Source: Comamonadaceae bacterium (lineage in GTDB: Bacteria > Pseudomonadota > Gammaproteobacteria > Burkholderiales > Burkholderiaceae_C). From it: a stretch of DNA of 7,048 nucleotides. Below the pieces are notes generated by a model, which made no database searches, was not told where the DNA came from, and saw only the letters and a program-made list of their open reading frames with translations. Shown here in pieces: positions 1 through 6,445 of the stretch. Made by a program: the position numbers and the translations under genes. Within the stretch, counting starts at the first letter, position 1; each line of letters starts with the position of its first letter. The DNA is taken from positions 1 to 7,048 of the forward strand of contig CANJXV010000132.1 of the NCBI GenBank assembly GCA_947478935.1, in the 5' to 3' direction.

Positions 1-291
1 GTCTATGGCAGTTTTTGCCAGTGGAATACCGACTACCGCAACCGCTCACCCGGCATTTATGCCTGCTTGCTGGCCTCGCGCTGGACGCAAAAAGCGGGCT
101 ATGCCTATTACAACCTTGGGCCGGTGGGTGACTATGGCTACAAAGCCCTGTTCGTGACCGACCACGAGCCTATTTTTGCCCTGGCCATGACCGACCTGGA
201 TCACCCCTTGGCGCTGGACCCGACCTCGCCCCTGCACACTGACTTCAAGCGCGAAGACTGGAACCAGGTTTATCGCATGCGCTCGGACTAA
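1..291 (+). CDS. 3' end of an acyl/aminoacyl-transferase-like (GNAT or ATE fold) protein, partial
   Basis: An open frame runs from base 1 to a TAA at 289-291 and gives 96 C-terminal residues. The start lies left of the window. The segment SPGIYACLLASRWTQKAGY, followed by YYNLGPVGDYGYKALF, resembles the C-terminal part of arginyl/leucyl-tRNA-protein transferases and related GNAT-fold enzymes. In those, a helix (SPG.Y....E...) is followed by a YLYLGY strand and a YKA.F stretch. This suggests transfer of an acyl or aminoacyl group, but the substrate cannot be told from the tail alone. The tail is acidic and aromatic (KREDWNQVYRMRSD) with no membrane segment, so a cytosolic protein is likely. A strong hairpin terminator lies 30 bases past the stop, which fits the end of a transcription unit. 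The frame is well supported; the family call is a resemblance from memory. Confidence 0.6.
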   Translation, partial: VYGSFCQWNTDYRNRSPGIYACLLASRWTQKAGYAYYNLGPVGDYGYKALFVTDHEPIFALAMTDLDHPLALDPTSPLHTDFKREDWNQVYRMRSD

Positions 292-321
292 GGCAATGCG
301 GCTTGGGCCGTTTGCATCCAT

Positions 322-353
322 AAAAAAACCGGCCTCATCTCGCCGGTTTTTTT
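322..353. terminator. Bidirectional intrinsic terminator between convergent genes
   Basis: The arms AAAAAAACCGGC (322-333) and GCCGGTTTTTTT (342-353) are perfect 12-base complements around an 8-base loop (CTCATCTC). The GC core is CCGGC/GCCGG, and the flanking A7 and T7 runs give a U-tract on either strand. It lies 30 bases after the stop of the plus-strand gene ending at 291 and 21 bases past the stop of the minus-strand SET gene ending at 375, so it can end transcription from both sides. Confidence 0.92.
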
Positions 354-374
354 ATGCCTTTGCGACAGCCGCCT

Positions 375-812
375 TCAGTCGTCGGCCCCAGGCCCGAAGG
401 TGTGGACTTCGCCGAAGCTGTCGTCATAGTCCATCACCAATTCTTCATCCTGCTTGATGTCACGCAGCGCCAGCAAGACGCCGTCTTTGCGCATTTTGAG
501 GTTGGGCGTTTTGGAGTGGTTCAGGTACACCGACATATTCATGGCATTCATGCCGATACCCGGGATAAGCATATGGTGCTTATCGTAATAACAGAACATG
601 TCCAACTCTTTGCGCACCTGCGGCGGCAGCGAACTGATCTCGGCGTGGTTGAACTTAATTTCATGCAGCTTCAGGCGCGACTTGAGGGGCTTAGAGCCTT
701 TGGGAATATCGCGAATCGCAAATACGCCAATGCCGTGAACTGGAGATACGCCTAATCGACAAAAGACTTCGGTACGCAGATGCTGGAGTAACTTCTTCTT
801 TTTGCTATGCAT
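375..812 (-). CDS. Small stand-alone SET-domain protein (putative protein-lysine methyltransferase)
   Basis: The 145-residue protein is almost entirely a SET domain, which uses S-adenosylmethionine to methylate lysines. The first SET motif is HGIGVFAIRDIPKGS (residues 26-40). The YLNHSKTPNL block (96-105) matches the NHSxxPN signature of the cofactor pocket. EELVMDYDDSF (123-133) carries the DY pair whose Tyr (Y129) is the usual catalytic residue. There is no post-SET cysteine cluster and no other domain. The N-terminus is basic (HSKKKK), which could help bind RNA, DNA or ribosomes, though this is inference. The frame extends six codons further to a TTG at 830. I chose the ATG at 812 because neither start has a convincing ribosome site (GGAAG 10 bases before the TTG, GAGA 12 bases before the ATG). 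GC is about 50% on sampled lines, against about 60% in the flavoprotein gene. The target is unknown. Confidence 0.85.
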   Translation of the reverse strand: MHSKKKKLLQHLRTEVFCRLGVSPVHGIGVFAIRDIPKGSKPLKSRLKLHEIKFNHAEISSLPPQVRKELDMFCYYDKHHMLIPGIGMNAMNMSVYLNHSKTPNLKMRKDGVLLALRDIKQDEELVMDYDDSFGEVHTFGPGADD

Positions 813-997
813 AAAAACAATGTTTCTCAATTCTTTGATACTTCCAAACTCAAGCCTAAAGAAGCCTTGCGTTAGGGGCGCAATGGTACACCCAGAAATA
901 GGGCTTTTATGACTGAAAACTGACGCGTACGCTTTATGGCGATGGTTGCCACGACGCTCACCATAAACGGCAAGCGCACCCCAGTCGCGAGCGTGAT

Positions 998-2215
998 TTA
1001 CATCACTTCGTGCAGGTTACAAGCCGAGCGCAAAGCAGTGCGCCAGAACTGACTGGTATGTGCATCCTGCGCCAGCAAGAGGTTTTGCACCAGGGGAGCG
1101 ATGGGGGTTTGCACCGGGTCCACCAGCAGCACCCAGCGGGCCCCACCGTCGGCCTCGGTAGCCTCTTGCAATTTGCCAATCCAGTCCATGGTGGTGAGCA
1201 CGTCCACCACATCGGCCAGGTCCAGCGGGTCCACGTGCAAGTCCTCGCATAGTTGGGCCGTGGTATGACCACGGGCGCTTTGCGTGCGCGCTGCGCCCAG
1301 GCTTGCCAGCAGCGCCAGAGCCAGGCCAAAGCGTGCGCCCGGTGCCTGGCGCCTTGGCGGCAAACCGGCGATCAGGCCCGGCACATAAGCCGTCAGGGCG
1401 GCACCCAGCAAGACGATGACCCAAGACAAATAAATCCAGACCAGCAAAATCGGCAGCGTGGCAAACGCACCATAGACCGCCGAATACAGGGGCACTGTTT
1501 CCAGGTACCAGCCCAGCAGGCGCTTGGCTACTTCCAAACCAGTGGCAACAAACAAGCCACCCATCCAGGCGTGGCCCCAGCGCACCCGCGTATTGGGCAG
1601 GTAATGAAACATTGCAGCCATACCGCCTGCCACCATCAAAAACTGCGTGGCATCTAGCAAGAAGCCCACGCCGCCGGGCATGCCCTCCACCAGGCCGCGC
1701 GAGGCCGAAATCGCATACGAACTCACGCTAATGCTCACGCCCAAAATGAGCGGCCCCAGCGTCAGCGCCGACCAGTAAATCAAGAGGCGTTGACCCAAAG
1801 GTCGCAGCGTGCGTACACGCCAGATGCTGTTGATGGTGCGGTCAATCGTGAATATCAGCGCCAGCGAAGTCAGCACCAGAGCGCCTAAGCCAAAGGCGCC
1901 GAGCTTGCTGGCTTTGCGTGAAAACTGGTTCAGGTAGCCCAGCACCTGGCGGGCAATGTCGTCAGGTATGAGGCTGGTGACCAGCCACTTTTGCAGCACA
2001 TCCTGAAATTTGGCGAACATCGGAAAGGCCGTCAACACCGCTAAGGCCACGGTCAGCAGCGGCACCAGGGCGATGGTGGTGGTGAAGGTGAGGCTGCTGG
2101 CGGTCAGGCCCAGGCGGTCTTCGCGAAAGCGCTCGCGCAGGGTTTGAAGGGCCGGTAGCCAGGGCACATGGCGGACATCGGCCAGCCAAAGTTGGAAGCG
2201 TGGGAGCATTTGCAT
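998..2215 (-). CDS. YihY/BrkB family inner-membrane protein
   Basis: The 405-residue protein belongs to the YihY/virulence factor BrkB family, once misnamed ribonuclease BN. Six hydrophobic segments are visible at about 42-64, 106-124, 145-170, 186-205, 214-231 and 246-272. Family hallmarks are REDRLGLTASSLTFTT (31-46), DRTINSIWRVR (125-135) and the VYGAFATLPILLVWIYLSW run (247-265). After the last helix comes a roughly 110-residue soluble tail (LCEDLHVDPLDLADVVDVL...), common in betaproteobacterial members and perhaps cytoplasmic. The molecular function of the family is not firmly known; transport or envelope roles have been proposed. Start choice: an in-frame TTG at 2242 has AGGGG 4 bases upstream and GGAG further out, while ATGs lie at 2215 and 2209. 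I took 2215 because the N-terminus then has the length I expect before the HVPWL motif. The gene diverges from the DUF2069 gene with at most 21 bases between starts. Confidence 0.9.
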   Translation of the reverse strand: MQMLPRFQLWLADVRHVPWLPALQTLRERFREDRLGLTASSLTFTTTIALVPLLTVALAVLTAFPMFAKFQDVLQKWLVTSLIPDDIARQVLGYLNQFSRKASKLGAFGLGALVLTSLALIFTIDRTINSIWRVRTLRPLGQRLLIYWSALTLGPLILGVSISVSSYAISASRGLVEGMPGGVGFLLDATQFLMVAGGMAAMFHYLPNTRVRWGHAWMGGLFVATGLEVAKRLLGWYLETVPLYSAVYGAFATLPILLVWIYLSWVIVLLGAALTAYVPGLIAGLPPRRQAPGARFGLALALLASLGAARTQSARGHTTAQLCEDLHVDPLDLADVVDVLTTMDWIGKLQEATEADGGARWVLLVDPVQTPIAPLVQNLLLAQDAHTSQFWRTALRSACNLHEVM

Positions 2216-2236
2216 GGCCGCTATGATGCCACCGAC

Positions 2237-2698
2237 ATGCAAGCACCCCTATCTCCCTCCCCGCCCCACCCTAGTTCCGAACCCGCCGTGGCCCCGCTCG
2301 CCCTTGTGGAAAACCATGTGCATATCAGCCGTGCGCTGGCCGTGGGCAGCTTGCTAGGGCTGATCGTCCTGAGCCTAGTATGGGAGCTGCTCGCCGCCCC
2401 GCTGAGGCCCGGCGGCTCGTGGCTGGCGCTCAAGGCCTTGCCCTTATGCCTGCCACTGGCCGGCTTGCTGAAAAACCGTATGTACACCTACCGCTGGGTC
2501 TCCATGCTGGTGTGGCTGTACTTTACCGAGGGCGTGGTGCGCGCTTGGGGCGACAAGCCACCAGGTAACTACTGCGCCTTGCTAGAAATTGCTTTGTGCC
2601 TGATTCTCTTTGTCGCCTGCCTGACGCATGTGCGCTTGCGCCAGCGCGATGCCAAAGCTGCAGGCCAGAGCGAAACACCGATTACCGACCCAAGCTGA
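2237..2698 (+). CDS. DUF2069 four-helix membrane protein
   Basis: The 153-residue protein matches DUF2069, a small proteobacterial membrane family of unknown function. Four hydrophobic segments are visible: about 33-52, 62-78, 87-103 and 112-131. The recognisable core is LRPGGSWLALKALPL (56-70), KNRMYTYRWVSMLVWLYFTEGVVRAW (79-104, read as two blocks) and a last helix ending in the basic HVRLRQR. The first 30 residues are rich in Pro and Ser and probably not conserved. The same frame is open to an ATG at 2168, with AGGG just before it. That start would overlap the YihY gene by about 50-75 bases and add a 23-residue extension unlike the family, so I prefer 2237. The stop is 9 bases before the flavoprotein start, which suggests co-transcription. 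Beyond membrane location, no function can be assigned. Confidence 0.85.
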   Translation: MQAPLSPSPPHPSSEPAVAPLALVENHVHISRALAVGSLLGLIVLSLVWELLAAPLRPGGSWLALKALPLCLPLAGLLKNRMYTYRWVSMLVWLYFTEGVVRAWGDKPPGNYCALLEIALCLILFVACLTHVRLRQRDAKAAGQSETPITDPS

Positions 2699-2707
2699 AA
2701 TCCGCTT

Positions 2708-4132
2708 ATGAATCCCCCCCCCACATTGCTCCCCGCGCTGCGCGCCATTGTTGGCGACGCGCATGTTTTGACTGAAGGCGATTTGACCGGCTACGAGCTG
2801 GACTGGCGCAAACGCGAGCGCGGCAAATCACTGGCGGTGGTGCGCCCTGCGTCCACCGCGCACGTAGCGCAAGTGGTCCAAGCTTGCGCTGCGGCGGGCG
2901 TGAGCATCGTGCCCCAGGGTGGTAACACCGGCATGGTGGTCGGCTCCACGCCCGACGCCAGCGGCACGCAAGTGGTGCTCAGCCTGACCCGCATGAACGC
3001 AGTGCGCGCTTTGGATGGCGGCAACCTGACGATTACGGTAGAGGCCGGTTGCGTGTTGCAAAGCCTGCAAGAGGTGTGCGAGAAAGCCGGGTTTTTATTT
3101 CCTTTGAGTTTGGCATCCGAAGGCAGTTGCACCATAGGTGGCAACCTGGGCACCAATGCCGGGGGTACGCAAGTGGTGCGCTACGGCAACACGCGCGAAC
3201 TTTGCTTGGGTCTGGAAGTGGTGACAGCGCAAGGCGAAGTCTGGAGTGGCCTGACCGGCTTGCGCAAGGACAATACCGGGTATGACTTGCGGCATTTGTT
3301 TATCGGCTCGGAAGGCACGCTGGGCGTGATTACCGCCGCCACTATGAAGCTGTACCCGCTGCCCAAATCGCAACTCACAGCATTTGCTGCCGTTCCCTCG
3401 TTGGAGGCGGCGGTGCAATTGCTGGGCTTGGCGCACCAGTATTTGAGCGCGGGGTTGACGGGCTTTGAGGTGATGGGCCAGTTTGCCCTGAGGTTGGTGG
3501 TCAAACATTTCCCGCAGCAGCGCGTGCCTTTTTATGAGAACAGCCCCTATTGCGTGGTGCTGGAAAACTCGGACAACGAATCTGATGAACACGCGCGCAG
3601 CCAGTTTGAGCACTTACTGGAAGCCGCTATGCAAGCCGGTTGCGTCAGCGATGCGGTGGTAGCCGAAAGCATGGCCCAGGCGCGCGCGCTATGGCATATC
3701 CGAGAGAGCATTCCGCTGGCCCAAGCGCAAGAGGGACTCAATATCAAACACGATATTTCAATTGCGGTGTCACGCATTCCTGAGTTTGTGGCCCAAGCCG
3801 ATGCGGCCCTGGCGCAGGCCTTTCCCGGTATACGCCTGGTGAACTACGGCCACCTGGGCGACGGCAATTTGCACTACAACGTACAAGCGCCCGACGGCCA
3901 GGACGCCGAAAAGTTTTTGCGAGAGCAAGAAGGCCCAGTCAATGGCGTGGTTTATGCGCTGGTAGATGCTTATAACGGCTCCATCTCGGCCGAGCATGGT
4001 ATCGGCAGCCTCAAACGCGAGAAGCTGGAAAAGCACAAATCGCCGGTGGCGATGGGCCTGATGCGCTCCATCAAAACTGCGCTGGACCCGCACAATATGT
4101 TTAACCCCGGACGCATGCTAGCGCGCCCTTAA
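2708..4132 (+). CDS. FAD-linked oxidase, D-2-hydroxyglutarate / D-lactate dehydrogenase family
   Basis: The 474-residue protein is a complete vanillyl-alcohol-oxidase-type flavoprotein with an N-terminal FAD-binding_4 domain (about 40-220) and a FAD-linked oxidase C domain (about 225-470). FAD-site motifs are VPQGGNTGMVVGS (68-80), IGGNLGTNAGG (143-153) and IGSEGTLGVIT (199-209). The C-terminal substrate and metal site shows KHDISIAVSRI (347-357), GHLGDGNLHYN (381-391, with H382 and H389) and SAEHGIGSLKRE (427-438, with E429-H430). The ending DPHNMFNPGRML is typical. The KHDISIAVSR and AEHGIG blocks look closest to D-2-hydroxyglutarate dehydrogenase, which oxidises D-2-hydroxyglutarate to 2-oxoglutarate and passes electrons to a carrier. 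Glycolate (GlcD) or D-lactate enzymes are alternatives. There is no signal peptide. The ATG at 2708 lacks a clear ribosome site but sits 9 bases after the upstream stop, so translation may be coupled. A run of nine C bases begins three bases after the start codon. Confidence 0.93.
   Translation: MNPPPTLLPALRAIVGDAHVLTEGDLTGYELDWRKRERGKSLAVVRPASTAHVAQVVQACAAAGVSIVPQGGNTGMVVGSTPDASGTQVVLSLTRMNAVRALDGGNLTITVEAGCVLQSLQEVCEKAGFLFPLSLASEGSCTIGGNLGTNAGGTQVVRYGNTRELCLGLEVVTAQGEVWSGLTGLRKDNTGYDLRHLFIGSEGTLGVITAATMKLYPLPKSQLTAFAAVPSLEAAVQLLGLAHQYLSAGLTGFEVMGQFALRLVVKHFPQQRVPFYENSPYCVVLENSDNESDEHARSQFEHLLEAAMQAGCVSDAVVAESMAQARALWHIRESIPLAQAQEGLNIKHDISIAVSRIPEFVAQADAALAQAFPGIRLVNYGHLGDGNLHYNVQAPDGQDAEKFLREQEGPVNGVVYALVDAYNGSISAEHGIGSLKREKLEKHKSPVAMGLMRSIKTALDPHNMFNPGRMLARP
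2714..2722 (+). repeat. Homopolymer tract of nine C bases at codons 2-5 of the flavoprotein gene
   Basis: Nine consecutive C bases follow ATGAAT and encode the Pro-Pro-Pro part of the N-terminus. It is the longest C run I see in the window. Such tracts can change length by slippage, and a change of one base here would shift the frame immediately after the start. It is also a place where sequencing errors collect. Confidence 0.9.
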
Positions 4133-4182
4133 ACCGCTTTGTGGCAGGCTTAGGGGCACTCCGCCAAAGCACTGTGACGCCA

Positions 4183-4221
4183 TTGCCAATGCAGTGAAGC
4201 AATCCGGTTTTATTTGCCAAT
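4183..4221 (+). repeat. Two 8-base direct repeats (TTGCCAAT) upstream of the MFS gene
   Basis: TTGCCAAT occurs at 4183-4190 and at 4214-4221, 31 bases apart start to start, close to three helical turns. The second copy overlaps the proposed -35 box. Related elements follow at 4288 (TTGCCCAA) and, inverted, at 4310-4317 (TGGCAAAT, complementary to ATTTGCCA at 4212-4219). The spacing would suit a repressor or activator site, but repeats this short can arise by chance. Confidence 0.35.
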
Positions 4222-4243
4222 AACACGCTTTTGAATCGCTAAT
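4214..4243 (+). promoter_or_regulatory. Possible sigma-70 promoter for the MFS gene
   Basis: TTGCCA (4214-4219, five of six matches to TTGACA) and GCTAAT (4238-4243, four of six matches to TATAAT) are 18 bases apart in an AT-richer stretch (about 40% GC over 4201-4260). Transcription would begin near 4250 and leave a leader of roughly 105 bases before the ATG at 4357. This is a consensus match only; the -10 lacks the conserved TA at its start. Confidence 0.3.
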
Positions 4244-4268
4244 TCACTTCGCTACTCGCATTTAGTGG

Positions 4269-4287
4269 TGCAAGCCATACGCTTGCA
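4269..4287 (+). promoter_or_regulatory. Perfect 7-base inverted repeat in the leader of the MFS gene
   Basis: TGCAAGC (4269-4275) and GCTTGCA (4281-4287) are exact complements around the 5-base spacer CATAC. No T run follows, so it is not an intrinsic terminator. It could be a dimeric regulator's operator or an RNA hairpin in the 5' leader. It lies 70 bases before the MFS start and downstream of the proposed promoter. Confidence 0.4.
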
Positions 4288-4356
4288 TTGCCCAAGCGGG
4301 ACAGTCAAATGGCAAATACAAATTAGCTCACCTAGCACCCACTAGTCCTTGACCTC

Positions 4357-5511
4357 ATGGCGCAAATTTTTTTACTCGCAATTGTCTATATGTCCTTTAT
4401 CAGCATCGGTCTGCCCGATGGGATTTTGGGCGTGGCCTGGCCCGCTATGCAGTTGGAGATGCAGCAGCCGCTGGCGGCGGTCGGCGCAATTACGCTGACC
4501 ATGACGGCCTGTGCGGCCAGTGCCGGATTTATGGCCGGTGGGTTGATACAGCGCATTGGCACCGGAGCCATCGTCGCTACCAGCTGCTTCATGACGGCAC
4601 TGGCCTTGCTGGCTTTTTCGGTGGCGCCCGGTTTTAATTGGTGCGTGGCACTGGCCGTGCCCCTGGGCCTAGGCGCGGGTGCGGTGGATGCAGCGCTGAA
4701 CCAATTTGTGGCTGCGCATTATTCCTCGCGGCATATGAACTGGCTGCACGGCTTTTGGGGCGTGGGCGCCAGCACCGGCCCCTTGGTGATGGGCGCCGCT
4801 TTGGCCAGCAGCGGTGGTTGGCATGTGGGCGTGCAAGCGATCGGTCTGGCGCAATTGGGTTTGGCGATGGTGTTGTGGACGTCCTTGCGACTCTGGGCGC
4901 AGGCGCCGCAGCAAACTCTCGTGACCGATGCGCACAACGAAGTGCAGGCGCATGGGGTGCATCTCTTGGCCTGGTGGCTTGCACCTTTGTGCTTTTTGGT
5001 TTACGTCGGCGCCGAAATGGGCACCGGCTTGTGGGCTGCCAGTATTTTGGTGAACGAACGCGGACTGTCGCCGCCCGGAGCCGGACTCTGGGTGGGACTG
5101 TATTTCGGGTCGATTACCGCAGGGCGCTTTGGCGTGGGCCTGATTGCCGACCGCCTGGGCAACCGCAAGCTGGTGCGCCTGGGCATTGCAATGGCCATGG
5201 GCGGCGCCTTGGTGTTTGCGCTGCCTATGGTGTTTGGCGCGCTGTCGCCCTGGGGCTTGATGCTGATGGGCCTGGGCTGCGCGCCGATTTTCCCGTCCAT
5301 GATGCATGAAACCACACGTCGCTTTCCAGCGGACGCGGCTACGCGCTTAATTGGCCGTCAAATGGCCTGCGCCTATGTGGGCGGCTCGGTTATTCCGGCT
5401 GCCTTTGGCGTGCTGGCCACCTGGGCCGGCCTGGTCGCGGTGATGCCTGCAGTGGTGGGCTTGCTGGCGCTGCTGCTGCTGATGACCAGCGCGCTCGATC
5501 GGATCAGCTGA
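4357..5511 (+). CDS. Major facilitator superfamily permease, FucP-like
   Basis: The 384-residue protein is hydrophobic throughout, and its length and pattern fit a 12-helix MFS transporter. The first helix carries FISIGLPDGILGVAWPAM (14-31), typical of the FucP-like group (COG0738-type sugar permeases). WLHGFWGVGASTGPLVMGA (129-147) is the conserved helix 4-5 block. A hydrophilic loop at about 180-203 separates the two halves. The second half shows VYVGAEMGTGLWAA (215-228) and the MFS motif A GLIADRLGNRK (261-271). It probably moves a small organic solute with protons; the substrate cannot be deduced. The ATG at 4357 has no visible ribosome site, and the next Met (residue 12, base 4390) would remove half of helix 1, so 4357 is kept. 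It has its own intergenic region and probably its own promoter. It ends 82 bases before thyA. Confidence 0.88.
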   Translation: MAQIFLLAIVYMSFISIGLPDGILGVAWPAMQLEMQQPLAAVGAITLTMTACAASAGFMAGGLIQRIGTGAIVATSCFMTALALLAFSVAPGFNWCVALAVPLGLGAGAVDAALNQFVAAHYSSRHMNWLHGFWGVGASTGPLVMGAALASSGGWHVGVQAIGLAQLGLAMVLWTSLRLWAQAPQQTLVTDAHNEVQAHGVHLLAWWLAPLCFLVYVGAEMGTGLWAASILVNERGLSPPGAGLWVGLYFGSITAGRFGVGLIADRLGNRKLVRLGIAMAMGGALVFALPMVFGALSPWGLMLMGLGCAPIFPSMMHETTRRFPADAATRLIGRQMACAYVGGSVIPAAFGVLATWAGLVAVMPAVVGLLALLLLMTSALDRIS

Positions 5512-5532
5512 GTCGCTGGCACCCTGCCCGCC

Positions 5533-5538
5533 TACAAT
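5533..5538 (+). promoter_or_regulatory. Probable -10 box of the thyA-folA-xth unit
   Basis: TACAAT, within CCTACAATTT, lies 55 bases before the thyA ATG in the only gap between the MFS stop and thyA. It matches five of six bases of the -10 consensus and resembles -10 boxes common in Burkholderiales. No good -35 is visible 16-18 bases upstream (the stretch is GAGTCG-like), so the promoter may be weak or activator-dependent. Confidence 0.45.
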
Positions 5539-5593
5539 TTGACGGCTCGCCAAGCGCTGCGCCTCGCAGGCCATTACCACACGATCTAAAGAC

Positions 5594-6436
5594 ATGACCA
5601 GCCACTCCGAACGCCCTATCCGCCACCAATACGAAGACCTGCTGCGCCATGCCTTTACGCAGGGCGTGCACAAGCAGGACCGCACTGGCACTGGCACCAC
5701 CAGCGTGTTTGGCTACCAGATGCGCTTTAACCTGCAGGAAGGCTTTCCTCTGGTCACCACCAAGAAAGTGCATTTGCGCTCCATCATCCAGGAGTTGCTG
5801 TGGTTTTTGACTGGCTCCAGTAGCAACCACTGGCTCAAAGAGCGCGGCGTCAGCATCTGGGATGAATGGGCTAAACCCGATGGCGACCTTGGGCCGGTCT
5901 ATGGCGTGCAATGGCGCAGTTGGCCGACGCCAGAGGGCAAACATATCGACCAGATCAGCGAATTGATGGCGACTTTGAAGAGCAACCCCGACTCGCGCCG
6001 CATGATCGTCAGCGCCTGGAATGTGGCTGATTTGTCCAAGATGGCGCTGATGCCCTGCCATGCGTTTTTTCAGTTTTATGTGGCGCCCGCCGATGGGCCT
6101 GGCACCAAGCCGCGCCTGAGCTGCCAGCTGTACCAGCGCAGCGCAGATATTTTTCTGGGCGTGCCTTTCAATATCGCCAGCTACGCGCTACTCACGCACA
6201 TGATCGCCCAGCAATGCAATATGGACGTGGGCGATTTCATTTGGACCGGTGGCGATTGCCATGTCTATAGCAACCACCACACGCAAGTTGAGCTGCAACT
6301 CAGCCGTGTGCCCATGGCCTACCCTACCCTGCACATTAAGCGCTGCCCAGCCAGTATTTTTGACTATGCGTTTGAGGACTTTGAGGTGCTGGGCTACACC
6401 CCACATCCAGCGATTTCCGCGCCGGTCGCGGTCTAA
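5594..6436 (+). CDS. thyA: Thymidylate synthase
   Basis: The enzyme methylates dUMP to dTMP in the cytosol using 5,10-methylene-tetrahydrofolate, releasing dihydrofolate. The 280-residue protein is complete and collinear with E. coli ThyA (264 residues). Catalytic Cys155 lies in LMPCHAFFQFYV (152-163). The dUMP phosphate contacts are Arg30 in QDRTGTGT, the R135-R136 pair, and R182 in CQLYQRSAD. D185, N193 (FLGVPFNIASY) and H223/Y225 in GGDCHVYSNH complete the nucleotide site. The C-terminus SAPVAV matches the family's closing tail. Compared with E. coli there are about nine extra residues at the N-terminus and about seven in the APADGPGTKPR loop after the catalytic Cys. The ATG at 5594 has only a weak AAAG before it. 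The gene leads a tight cluster with folA 9 bases on, whose product recycles the dihydrofolate made here. Confidence 0.98.
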   Translation: MTSHSERPIRHQYEDLLRHAFTQGVHKQDRTGTGTTSVFGYQMRFNLQEGFPLVTTKKVHLRSIIQELLWFLTGSSSNHWLKERGVSIWDEWAKPDGDLGPVYGVQWRSWPTPEGKHIDQISELMATLKSNPDSRRMIVSAWNVADLSKMALMPCHAFFQFYVAPADGPGTKPRLSCQLYQRSADIFLGVPFNIASYALLTHMIAQQCNMDVGDFIWTGGDCHVYSNHHTQVELQLSRVPMAYPTLHIKRCPASIFDYAFEDFEVLGYTPHPAISAPVAV

Positions 6437-6445
6437 GCACCCGCC

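Noticed and set aside
354..755. 133-codon plus-strand open frame opposite the SET gene.
   Set aside because: It lies antisense to a protein with clear SET motifs, overlaps the terminator's T run at its start, and has no recognisable domain.
831..997. The gap between the YihY-type and SET genes, searched for a minus-strand promoter, small gene or RNA.
   Set aside because: Only poor -35/-10 matches were found (for example TTGCGC with TTTAGG, three of six) and a short GCGTACGC palindrome; no supportable feature.
4136..4170. Imperfect stem GCTTTGTGGC / GCCAAAGC after the flavoprotein stop, considered as a terminator.
   Set aside because: It has a two-base bulge, a 17-base loop and no following T run, so it is too weak to list as a terminator.
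4638..5309. Long open frames of 223 codons (plus) and 212 codons (minus) inside the MFS gene.
   Set aside because: Their composition is Arg-, Gly-, Ala- or His-rich, as expected for shifted frames of GC-rich DNA; the MFS frame has clear helices and motifs.
5468..5482. Short CTG-type trinucleotide run near the end of the MFS gene.
   Set aside because: It encodes a leucine stretch in the last helix and is too short and ordinary to treat as an unstable repeat.
5504..6061. 185-codon minus-strand open frame opposite thyA.
   Set aside because: It is antisense to an unmistakable thymidylate synthase and shows no motif of its own.
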